A stretch of DNA of 64,000 nt from Kribbella amoyensis (GTDB lineage: Bacteria; Actinomycetota; Actinomycetes; Propionibacteriales; Kribbellaceae), in contig NZ_VIVK01000001.1 of assembly GCF_007828865.1 (NCBI RefSeq), forward strand, positions 6,076,001 through 6,140,000, given 5' to 3'. Made by a program: the position numbers and the translations under genes. Below are positions 25,932 through 33,196 of the stretch, in pieces (positions within the stretch are counted from its first letter, which is position 1; each line of letters opens with the position of its first letter). The notes beneath the pieces are model-generated. The model saw nothing but the letters and a program-made list of their open reading frames with translations, was not told the DNA's origin and did no database searches.

Positions 25932-26264
25932 CGGCTCGTCCTTTCGTCACCCCTGCGCACTCCGGCCGCGGACCGCGGCTACCACTAAGACTCCCCAGCA
26001 CCTCCATTCGTGACATCGCCGCCGCAAAGGCCCGACGACTCGAAGGTGAAGCGGTGAGTTCTCGGTCAGCTGCTTGCCAATGGCGGCTTGTTTGATGGCT
26101 GACGTGTTGCAACACGGCAGGCTGCACAACAGCCCGGCAGGCGTACAACAACCCGCTAGCGACCGCCGCACCAGCACACGTCGACGACCCACGCACGGGC
26201 CCCACAACTACTACCTCCATCACCGAGTACGAGCTGACCGAACTTGCGGAGCTGCAGGATGGGG
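25932..26264. other. 333-bp non-coding region upstream of the qcrB paralogue
   Basis: It lies between the qcrB-like start and the 3' end of the MFS gene. It contains the perfect palindrome GTGTTGCAACAC (26104-26115), followed by two imperfect direct repeats of CGGCAGGC(N)ACAACA (26115-26129 and 26135-26149). These may be regulatory sites for the qcrB paralogue. A plus-strand frame from 26096 to 26278 encodes a protein-like tail (TEYELTELAELQDGVTGA) but has no usual start codon, so I do not call it a gene. Confidence 0.35.
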
Positions 26265-27752
26265 TCACCGGCGCCTGAGGATGAGCAGGACGGAGATGCC
26301 GGTCAGGACTGTGAGGGCGGCTGCTGCCAGTGCGCTGAGGGCGAACGCTTCGGTGTAGGCCGAGCGGGCTGCGGTCAGGAGGGCGGCGGCTTCGGTAGCT
26401 GGGAGGTGGGCAGCGGTGGCGACGGCGGCCGTCAGGTTGTCGTCGGCCGGACTGGTGGTTCCCTGCATCTTGGCGCGGTAGCCGGCGGTGATGATGCTGC
26501 CCAGGATGGCGATGCCCAGGCCTCCGCCCAGTTGCGGTGCGGTGGAGGCGATCGCCGACGCCGCACCGGCTCGTCCGGCCGGAGCGCTGCCGACCATGAG
26601 GTCGGTGGCGAGCGCCATGGTCGGCCCCAGCCCGGCCGATACGAGGATCATCGCGCCGGTGAGTACGGGCAAGGGGGTCGCCGGATCGATCCAGGTGATG
26701 ATCACGAAGCCGACGGAGGACAGCAGCAACCCGCCGCCGATGATGCGCCCGGCGGAGACCTTCCGGGCGAGACGGGTGGCGCCGAGCGAACCGACGATCA
26801 CGCCGAGCGCGGCCGGGGCGGTCCACAGTCCCGCGGTCAAGGGATCCAGCCCGGCCACCAGTTGCAGGTACTGGGCGACCGCGTAGTTGGTTCCCCAGAG
26901 AACGAAGATTCCGAGCAGGAGTGTGACGGTGGCCGTGGTGAACTCCGGCCTGGTGAAGAGCCCGAGGTCGACCAGGGGGTCGGCAAGCCGTCTCTGACGG
27001 CGGATGAAGATCGTGGCGCAAACCACCCCCGCCACGATCGCGGCGAAGGCCGACGGGTCTGATCCGGCCGCGGCTACCTGCTTGAGCCCGTAGACGATCG
27101 CTAGCACGGCGGCGATGGACAGTGCGGCGCTGGGCAGGTCGAGCCTGCGACCGGTGGGCGCCTTGCACTCAGGGAGCGTCGCGGGTCCAACGACGACGAG
27201 CACGAGCATCAGCGGAATGGGCAAGAGGAACGCCGAGCCCCACCAGAAGTGGTCGAGCAGCCAGCCGCCGACCAGCGGCCCGATCGCGGTACCGGCCGAG
27301 ACCGCGGCGATGACGATGCCGACTGCCTGCGTTCGTTGCCGCGGCTCGGTGAACAGTGCGGTGGTGAGCGCGAGGACGGACGGCATCAGCGTGGCTCCGG
27401 CGATGCCGAGCAGGGCCCGGACCGCGACGAGGACTTCCGCGGTCGGTGCGTACGCGGCGGCGACCGAGAGCACGCTGAACGCGACCGCGCCGCCGAGCAG
27501 GAGCCGGCGGCGCCCGATGCGGTCACCCAGCGCCCCCATCACGATCAGCGTGCCGGCCAGCAGGAACGCGTAGCCGTCGACGATCCACAACAGCTGGGTA
27601 CTGGACGCGCCGAGGTCGCGGCCGATCGCCGGCAGGGCGAGATGGGTGATGGTCAGCTCGAGCGAGGCCAGCAGCGCGGGGAGCACCAGGACGGCGAGGC
27701 CGAGCCACTCCCGTCGGCCGGCAGCTCGCGATGCGGTGGTGTCAGTGGTCAT
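26265..27752 (-). CDS. MFS drug:H+ antiporter, 14-TM DHA2 family
   Basis: A 495-residue transporter with about 14 membrane segments. The signature LGDRIGRRRLLLGG follows TM2 and VSAGTAIGPLVGGWLLDHFW lies in TM5 (motif C), both typical of QacA/SmvA-type DHA2 exporters. It diverges from a SoxR-type regulator across a perfect 20-bp palindrome, so it is probably induced by redox-active compounds. The ATG at 27752 lies 15 bp from that palindrome, leaving a very short leader. Confidence 0.9.
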   Translation of the reverse strand: MTTDTTASRAAGRREWLGLAVLVLPALLASLELTITHLALPAIGRDLGASSTQLLWIVDGYAFLLAGTLIVMGALGDRIGRRRLLLGGAVAFSVLSVAAAYAPTAEVLVAVRALLGIAGATLMPSVLALTTALFTEPRQRTQAVGIVIAAVSAGTAIGPLVGGWLLDHFWWGSAFLLPIPLMLVLVVVGPATLPECKAPTGRRLDLPSAALSIAAVLAIVYGLKQVAAAGSDPSAFAAIVAGVVCATIFIRRQRRLADPLVDLGLFTRPEFTTATVTLLLGIFVLWGTNYAVAQYLQLVAGLDPLTAGLWTAPAALGVIVGSLGATRLARKVSAGRIIGGGLLLSSVGFVIITWIDPATPLPVLTGAMILVSAGLGPTMALATDLMVGSAPAGRAGAASAIASTAPQLGGGLGIAILGSIITAGYRAKMQGTTSPADDNLTAAVATAAHLPATEAAALLTAARSAYTEAFALSALAAAALTVLTGISVLLILRRR

Positions 27753-27766
27753 GACGTCATCCTCAA

Positions 27767-27786
27767 ACCTCGGGTTAACCCGAGGT
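27767..27786. promoter_or_regulatory. SoxR-type operator, perfect 20-bp palindrome
   Basis: ACCTCGGGTTAACCCGAGGT is a perfect palindrome centred between the MFS and SoxR genes. It resembles SoxR boxes, which have CCTC-type arms around a GTTAAC-like centre. On the minus strand TTGACC overlaps one arm and could serve as the -35 of the MFS promoter, as expected for MerR-family promoters with long spacers. Confidence 0.85.
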
Positions 27787-27804
27787 CAAGGTAGTGTTGG
27801 GCGG

Positions 27805-28260
27805 GTGGTGGATCCCGATGCCGAACTGACGATCGGTCAACTGGCCAAGCGCGCCGGTGTGACGGTGACGACGCTGCATTTCTACGAGGAACGGGGCCTG
27901 ATCCAGAGCCGGCGGACGGCCGGGAACCAGCGCCGGTTCGCCCGGCACATGCTGCGCCGGATCGCCTTCGTCCGCGTCGCTCAGCGCGTCGGCATCCCGC
28001 TGCGTGAGATCGGCGAGGCGCTGGCCCGACTGCCGGTCGGCCAGGCCCCGACCCAGGACGACTGGGAGCAGCTGTCGACGTCCTGGCAGGCCGACCTCGA
28101 TCTGCGCATCAAGCAGCTGGTCCGGCTCCGCGACAAACTCACCGACTGCATCGGCTGCGGATGCCTCTCCCTGGAGCGTTGCGTGCTGCGCAACCGCGAC
28201 GACAAACTCGGTGCCACCGGCACCGGCCCTCGCCGGCTGTGGATCGACGCACTGCCGTGA
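27805..28260 (+). CDS. soxR: SoxR family redox-sensing transcriptional activator
   Basis: A 151-residue MerR-family protein with the HTH LTIGQLAKRAGVTVTTLHFY and the [2Fe-2S] motif CIGCGCLSLERC, whose spacing C-x2-C-x-C-x5-C is that of SoxR. It starts at GTG 27805 or the adjacent GTG 27808. In actinomycetes SoxR responds to redox-active metabolites rather than running a SoxS cascade, and a neighbouring exporter is a usual target. The palindrome in the divergent spacer is the expected operator. Confidence 0.93.
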   Translation: MVDPDAELTIGQLAKRAGVTVTTLHFYEERGLIQSRRTAGNQRRFARHMLRRIAFVRVAQRVGIPLREIGEALARLPVGQAPTQDDWEQLSTSWQADLDLRIKQLVRLRDKLTDCIGCGCLSLERCVLRNRDDKLGATGTGPRRLWIDALP

Positions 28261-28380
28261 CCCGAGACAGATCTCCGACTACGTCGCCGATCGGCTGAGG
28301 CGGCACTCGTGGAGCGGCACGATCACGTTCGAGAGCGATTGAGAACTGGGCGGGATCGACGGTCTTCCTAGAGTGGAAGG

Positions 28381-28779
28381 ATGACTACCGACTTCAGGCT
28401 GGCCAGTACCGTGCTCGGTTCGCCGAATCCGCCGGAGCTGGCCGCGTTCTACGTCGCGCTGCTCGGCTGGCGGTATCGGGACGACGACGCGGCCGGCGAC
28501 CCCGACTGGATCGTCATCAAGCCGCCGCCGGGTGGCGGTGAGGCCGGCTTGTCGTTCCAGCGGGAGGAGAACCACGTACCGCCCGCCTGGCCGGCCGGGT
28601 CCGAGGAGCAGCAGATGCAGCTTCACCTCGACATCGCGGTCGGTGAGGATCTCGACGGCGCTGTCGCCCGGGCCGAGGAGCTGGGCGCCACCCAGGCGGA
28701 GTACCAGCCGCAGCCGCTCGTACGGGTGATGCTCGATCCCGCGGGACACCCGTTCTGCCTGTTCGCTCCAGGTGGCTGA
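28381..28779 (+). CDS. VOC family (glyoxalase/bleomycin-resistance-like) protein
   Basis: A 132-residue single VOC unit. It begins with a betaalphabetabetabeta pattern (FRLASTVLGSPNPPELAAFY) and ends GHPFCLFAPGG, with MLDPAGHPFCLF as the usual last strand. The substrate is unknown. GGAAGG lies directly against the ATG, too close for normal spacing, so translation may begin on a leaderless message; TAGAGT at 28369 could be a -10 box. Confidence 0.82.
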   Translation: MTTDFRLASTVLGSPNPPELAAFYVALLGWRYRDDDAAGDPDWIVIKPPPGGGEAGLSFQREENHVPPAWPAGSEEQQMQLHLDIAVGEDLDGAVARAEELGATQAEYQPQPLVRVMLDPAGHPFCLFAPGG

Positions 28780-28826
28780 GTCGCACTCGCAGCTCGCTGA
28801 TGAGAGCTCAGGCCGTACCGCGTGGC

Positions 28827-28892
28827 TGCCGGGAGCGAGCCGGCCTTCCCGAGCGTGTCGTGGATCTCGTTGATCTGGTCGAGCGTGAACAT
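28827..28892 (-). pseudogene. remnant N-terminus of a DUF1398-like gene
   Basis: From the ATG at 28892, with a good GAGGGGGAC before it, the frame reads MFTLDQINEIHDTLGKAG, which I recognise as the start of DUF1398-type proteins of about 130 residues. After about 22 residues the similarity stops (SLPAATRYGLSS) and the frame runs into the convergent VOC gene. It looks like a deletion relic. The family match is from memory and short. Confidence 0.4.
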
Positions 28893-28964
28893 CGTCCCCC
28901 TCTGGTCAGCCGGCGAGGCACCGGCCTCCGAGGTTCGCGGAGGCCGGTGCCACGGGTGATCGGG

Positions 28965-29741
28965 TCAGATCGGCAGTGGGTCGTAGTTGGCGCCGAACGG
29001 GGCGTCCGGCCTGGTGAACTCCCCCAGCAGGGCGCGCCGCAGGGGCGTCGTGCGCTCGAGGAACTCGGGGTCGTTGCCGAAGCGGTCGGCCGGGCGGACC
29101 CAGGGTGGGCTGTACACGTAATGGGTGGTGAAGCGGTCGTAATCGCCGTCGTGGCGGAACGTCCTGTGCCAGACGCCGTTGTGGAAGACCAGGGCGGCCC
29201 CGGCCTCGGCGCAGACGACATGGCCGATCGGGACGTCGCCCTTGCTCTGACGGATCGAGTCCGGCAGCGGGACCCGCGAGCGATGGCTGCCGGGGATCAG
29301 TTCCATGTTGCCCAGGCCGGGCTTGGTCTGATCGGTGAGCAGGTACGACACGCGGAGCTGGATCAGCGGAACCGGGTAGCCCAGCTCCTTGAAGTCGAAG
29401 GCGGACGAACCGTCCTGGTGCCAGCCGCCGTTTCCGGCGTGGGCCGGCTGCATGGTGTTCCAGCCGGCCTGCAGGACGAAGCGGTCGCCGAGCAGACCCT
29501 GCACCTTCGGCAGGACGTCCGGGTGATCGATGAGCCGTTCGAGCACCGGCTCGTTCTCGTAGGTCCGGCCGATCTGCCCGAACTCGCGGTCGCGGCTCTG
29601 GTGCAGCCGCTGCGAGACGTCGTACGCCTCCGCGGCCTCGTCCTTGGTCAGGACGTCGGGGATCAGGAAATAGCCCCACGACTCGAAGATGAAGCGGTCG
29701 GTCTCGGTCAGCTGACCTTTGCCGACGACGGGATCAAGCAT
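28965..29741 (-). CDS. phytanoyl-CoA dioxygenase (PhyH) family protein
   Basis: A 258-residue Fe(II)/2-oxoglutarate oxygenase. GGWHQDGSSAFDF carries the HxD iron motif, GNMELIPGSHR is the usual following strand, and FHNGVWHRTFRHDG carries the distal histidine and the 2-oxoglutarate arginine region. The ATG at 29741 (MLDPVVGKGQLTETD) has AAGGA 8 nt upstream. The substrate is unknown; bacterial PhyH proteins often hydroxylate small metabolites. Confidence 0.87.
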   Translation of the reverse strand: MLDPVVGKGQLTETDRFIFESWGYFLIPDVLTKDEAAEAYDVSQRLHQSRDREFGQIGRTYENEPVLERLIDHPDVLPKVQGLLGDRFVLQAGWNTMQPAHAGNGGWHQDGSSAFDFKELGYPVPLIQLRVSYLLTDQTKPGLGNMELIPGSHRSRVPLPDSIRQSKGDVPIGHVVCAEAGAALVFHNGVWHRTFRHDGDYDRFTTHYVYSPPWVRPADRFGNDPEFLERTTPLRRALLGEFTRPDAPFGANYDPLPI

Positions 29742-29829
29742 CGCTGTGTCCTTTTCTCCGTGGTGTAGAAAACGGCGAAGAGTGCGGTCAAGATCCAATC
29801 CTGTCGCTTCGCACGGCCGATAAACATCG

Positions 29830-29869
29830 AACCCACCCCCGAATCGGCCCGGGCCGACGGGGGTGGGTT
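29830..29869 (-). terminator. large hairpin terminator after the NTF2-like gene
   Basis: Perfect 12-bp arms (AACCCACCCCCG at 29830-29841 and CGGGGGTGGGTT at 29858-29869) enclose a 16-nt loop that is itself the palindrome TCGGCCCGGGCCGA. It lies 48 bp after the minus-strand NTF2-like gene and before the PhyH gene, so it should separate the two transcripts. Confidence 0.75.
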
Positions 29870-29916
29870 CCCCCAGCTGGGTATGCCGGTGGGGATCGGT
29901 GCGCGCCCGGATGCTG

Positions 29917-30399
29917 TCAGCTCAGCTCGAGGAGGGTGCCCTGGTCCATGACCGCGAGCCAGCGGCCGTGCTCGTAGACGTAGGTGACGACGGTCAGCGC
30001 GCGCTGGTGGTACTCGTACTTCGGGATGTCGTACGTCGCGTCGTAGGTGATCACCGCCGAGCGGCATCCGTCCACGCGGCGGCTGAGCTCGGTCCAGGAC
30101 CAGACCGCGTTCTTGTTGGTGAAGTGGTTCTTCGCGGCGGCCATGATCGCTTCGAGGCCGACGTGCCGTTCGCCGGTCGGGTAGATGCTGACCGCGTCCC
30201 GGGCGTGGACCGCCCGGAAGGTCGCCGCGTCGAAGTCCCGGAACGACTCCATGTCCGCTCGCTGAGTCGCGTCGAACGAGCGGGCGCATCCCCTCGCGCT
30301 GTCCCGGTCGTCGCCCGTCCAGTTCGCTTCCGCCGTCGTGGTGGTGAGGCACGCCAGGAACCCGACGGCTCCCACGGTGGCGACGAGTGTTCGGTTCAT
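29917..30399 (-). CDS. secreted NTF2-like (SnoaL-type) protein
   Basis: A 160-residue protein with a signal peptide (MNRTLVATVGAVGFLACL, cleavage near AEA-NW) and a mature NTF2-like fold of about 130 residues, containing DAVSIYPTGERHVGLEAIM and VVTYVYEHGRWLAVMDQG. GGAG lies 7 nt before the ATG at 30399. NTF2-like domains bind small ligands or act as enzymes; no function is assigned. It diverges from an ArsR-type regulator. Confidence 0.8.
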   Translation of the reverse strand: MNRTLVATVGAVGFLACLTTTTAEANWTGDDRDSARGCARSFDATQRADMESFRDFDAATFRAVHARDAVSIYPTGERHVGLEAIMAAAKNHFTNKNAVWSWTELSRRVDGCRSAVITYDATYDIPKYEYHQRALTVVTYVYEHGRWLAVMDQGTLLELS

Positions 30400-30565
30400 C
30401 AGTTGCTCCAGCCTTCTCCGGCCGGCTTCTCGACACCGGCTCCGGCTGCCGAGCGTGCGGGCCGGCGCGCCTGCGGCACCACGATTCGGTACGGGCCGAA
30501 ACGTCACCTCGACCGACCCCCGCGTGGCTACATTGACCCTCAGGATCAGGACACGGAGGACCGCG

Positions 30566-31546
30566 ATGGCGCTGCACATCGAGCTGGGAGCGACCGGGCT
30601 CGGCGCTGTGCGGCTCACCACCGACGCGGTGTGGGAGGCGGTCGCGAGTCTGCACGTGCTGGCCTTCCCGCGGCAGCACGCCGTTCACGGCCGGCTGTTG
30701 CGCCGGGTCGCGCGGCCGACGTACGACCTGTCGTTCCTGAGCGCCCTGACGTCGGACCCGCAGTGGTTTCCGGACATCCTCGCGCCCGCGCCGCGGCTCG
30801 ACCCGCCTCATCCGCTCACCCAGTTCGCCGCGTTGCAGGACACCGACGAGCAGGTGCTGCGTTCCGACCTGGAGCAACTACGGCAACGACGCCCCGGCCT
30901 GGCCGACGACCTGGGCCCGCGGGAGTACGCGGACAGGGTCGCGGCCGAGCTCGCGCAGTACTGGCGGGACGTCCTCGAGCCGGTCTGGGAACGCGTCGAG
31001 GCCGTCACGACGGACGACCTCGCGTACTGCGGCCGGTTGATCTCGCGATCCGGCGTCGCCCGGGCGGTCGGCGAGATCCACCACGAGCTCAGCTGTCGCG
31101 ACGGCGTGATCACCGTGGACTTCCACCGCACCGAGACCACCGTGCCCTGCGGCCCGGACGGTCTCTGGCTCGTACCGTCCGCCTTCCGGTGGCCGTGGAT
31201 CGCGGTCGGGCAGCAGGGACCGAGCACCGTCGTGAGCTATGCGGCGCGCGGGTCCGCACTGGTCTGGGAGTCCAAGCACGGGCGGGACGAGCCCGACATC
31301 CTCGCGGCCCTGCTCGGCCGATCACGGGCCGCGATCCTCGGCAACCTGGAGTTGCCCAGGACAACGACGTGGCTGGCCGGCCGGCTCGGCCTGTCCCCCG
31401 GCACGGTCAGCGACCACCTCTCCGTCCTCACCGCCTCCGGCCTCCTCGTCTCCCACCGCCAAGGCCGACGCGTCCTCTACACCCGCACGCCCCTCGGCAC
31501 CGACCTCGCCACCGGTGCACCCACAGCCTGGCGCACGGCCACCTGA
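30566..31546 (+). CDS. ArsR-family (DUF5937-type) winged-helix regulator
   Basis: A 326-residue protein with a long N-terminal effector-like region and a C-terminal ArsR winged helix (TTWLAGRLGLSPGTVSDHLS, then a wing SHRQGRRVLYTRT). The ATG at 30566 has GGAGG 5 nt upstream. Large ArsR proteins of this type are common in actinomycetes and usually uncharacterised. It may control the divergent NTF2-like gene. Confidence 0.83.
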   Translation: MALHIELGATGLGAVRLTTDAVWEAVASLHVLAFPRQHAVHGRLLRRVARPTYDLSFLSALTSDPQWFPDILAPAPRLDPPHPLTQFAALQDTDEQVLRSDLEQLRQRRPGLADDLGPREYADRVAAELAQYWRDVLEPVWERVEAVTTDDLAYCGRLISRSGVARAVGEIHHELSCRDGVITVDFHRTETTVPCGPDGLWLVPSAFRWPWIAVGQQGPSTVVSYAARGSALVWESKHGRDEPDILAALLGRSRAAILGNLELPRTTTWLAGRLGLSPGTVSDHLSVLTASGLLVSHRQGRRVLYTRTPLGTDLATGAPTAWRTAT

Positions 31547-31625
31547 ACACCCTCGAGCGATCCGTCAGGCTGCCGGCCAGCTGGGACGTCTACATCGCCA
31601 GCTCCTGGAGGGACCCGGTGCGGCG

Positions 31626-32540
31626 TCAGGCCGGGTCCGGAACGACGCCGGTCAGCTCGGCGGTGCGGTCCCAGAGGCGGATGCGCAGGGCCCCGTCCTG
31701 AGCCCTCGGGTCGATCCGGGCCGGGCCGACACCCCCGAAGAACTCGCCGAACTTCTGCGGCCCGTAGTACTCACCACCCCGTACCTCGGGCGCGGTCGCC
31801 GCGTACAGCACCGGCAACGTCCCCTCGGGTACGGACTGGGACAGCGCCTTCGTCAAAGCGTTCAGCGGTCTCGCGACAGCGCCGAGACCCTGGTTGCGGG
31901 CGCCCGCGGCAGCGAGTTCGGTCCCCGTGAACCCGGGGTGCGCGGCCAGGCTGATCACCGGGGAGCCCTCCGCGTGCAGGCGCTGCTGCAGTTCGAGGGC
32001 GAACATCAGCCCGGCCAGCTTGGACTGCGCGTAGCCGTAGGCCATCCGGAACCGCCGCCGCTCGAAGCCGGGATCCTCGACGTCGAACCCCTTGCCACGG
32101 TGGGCGATGCTCGACACGGTGACGACGCGGGCCGAGTCCCCCGCACGCAGCGCCGGCATCAGCAGCCAGGTCAGCGCGGCGTGCCCCAGGTAGTTCGTGG
32201 CGAAGATCGACTCGTGACCCGCGGCCGTGCGCCGCAACGGACCGGCCGGGATCCCCGCGTTGTCGATCAGCAGGTCGAGGCGGTCGCCGGTCCGGTCGCG
32301 GATCTCGGCCGCGGCCGTCCGGACCGAGTCCAGGTCTGCTAGGTCCAGCAGGACGAGCTCGCCGCCGACCGCCGCCGCGGCGCGATCACCGCGCTCCTTG
32401 GACCGGCAGGCGAGGATCACCCGGGCGCCCTTGGCCGCGAGGACCGTCGCCGCGCGCAGGCCCAGGCCCGAGTTCGCGCCGGTGATCACGACCGTCCGGC
32501 CGCCCTGGTCAGTGATGTCGTCGTCGCTCCAAGCCTGCAT
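31626..32540 (-). CDS. SDR family oxidoreductase, retinol-dehydrogenase-like
   Basis: A 304-residue classical SDR: VVITGANSGLGLRAAT (NADP-binding TGxxxGxG), LIDNAGIPAG (NAG motif), VTVSSIAHRG and YGYAQSKLAG (catalytic YxxxK). The longer C-terminus (YYGPQKFGEFFGG) is usual for RDH/WWOX-like bacterial SDRs. It diverges from a MarR regulator that may control it. Confidence 0.88.
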   Translation of the reverse strand: MQAWSDDDITDQGGRTVVITGANSGLGLRAATVLAAKGARVILACRSKERGDRAAAAVGGELVLLDLADLDSVRTAAAEIRDRTGDRLDLLIDNAGIPAGPLRRTAAGHESIFATNYLGHAALTWLLMPALRAGDSARVVTVSSIAHRGKGFDVEDPGFERRRFRMAYGYAQSKLAGLMFALELQQRLHAEGSPVISLAAHPGFTGTELAAAGARNQGLGAVARPLNALTKALSQSVPEGTLPVLYAATAPEVRGGEYYGPQKFGEFFGGVGPARIDPRAQDGALRIRLWDRTAELTGVVPDPA

Positions 32541-32629
32541 GGCAGGATGCTAGCGCCGGGACCGGCGCAGGCCGGCCGAGAAGGTGCCGCGGCCGACCGG
32601 GAGCCGGGCGTGGACGTTAGGGTGCGGAG

Positions 32630-33067
32630 ATGGCAGCGGGAGCTTCTCGTGAGCAGGACCAGGGCGCGGTGGTCGAGGAACTGTCGCTCGCGATGGCCGC
32701 ACTGACCTTGAAGGCGATGTCGGCGTCGAGCCAGTTGCCGGTACTGCAGCTGCGCGTCCTGCTGGCCATCGACCGGCACGGCCCGGTCAGCCTCGGCGAA
32801 CTGGCCGCCGAGCTCGACCTCTCCCTTCCCTCGGCCAGCAGGCTCGTCACCCGGCTGGCCGACGAACGGCTGGTCCTGCGACGGGTCCCCGAGCACGACC
32901 GCCGGCTGCTGCGGCTCACCCTGGCCGCCCGCGGCCGGACGACGCTCGCCCGGCTCCGAGACGCCCGCCGTGAGGAGCTCGACCAGGTGCTGGCCCGGAT
33001 GTCCGCGGCCGACCGTACCGCTCTGGTCCGCGGCCTGACCAGCTTCGCCAAGGCCTCCGAGCACTAG
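32630..33067 (+). CDS. MarR family transcriptional regulator
   Basis: A 145-residue MarR protein with the winged helix VSLGELAAELDLSLPSASRL followed by LVLRRVPEHDRRLLRLTLAA, which matches the conserved DxR wing. It diverges from the SDR gene 89 bp away. The ligand is unknown. Confidence 0.88.
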   Translation: MAAGASREQDQGAVVEELSLAMAALTLKAMSASSQLPVLQLRVLLAIDRHGPVSLGELAAELDLSLPSASRLVTRLADERLVLRRVPEHDRRLLRLTLAARGRTTLARLRDARREELDQVLARMSAADRTALVRGLTSFAKASEH

Positions 33068-33109
33068 TGCCGCGGAGCACCAGCTCTGCACGGAGCCAAT
33101 CCGGTCAGC

Positions 33110-33196
33110 TCACCCGGTCCCGCCGCAGCGGGTCACGTCGGCCTGCAGACAGTCGACCGCGCCGCACATCCGCTCGAAGTACACCCCGTCGGTCAC
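33110..33196 (-). CDS. possible 28-residue cysteine-rich peptide after the pyruvate-oxidase-like gene
   Basis: A GTG that overlaps the stop of the upstream gene (GTGA) opens a 28-codon frame with three cysteines (DGVYFERMCGAVDCLQ, then TRCGGTG). The coupling and composition look gene-like, but the frame is very short and I do not recognise it. It may be a truncated relic. Confidence 0.25.
   Translation of the reverse strand: MTDGVYFERMCGAVDCLQADVTRCGGTG

Noticed and set aside
27749..27758. ATGACGTCAT palindrome at the MFS start, like a LacI half-site at 5446
   Set aside because: It is short, contains the start codon and is next to a far better SoxR palindrome; probably chance.
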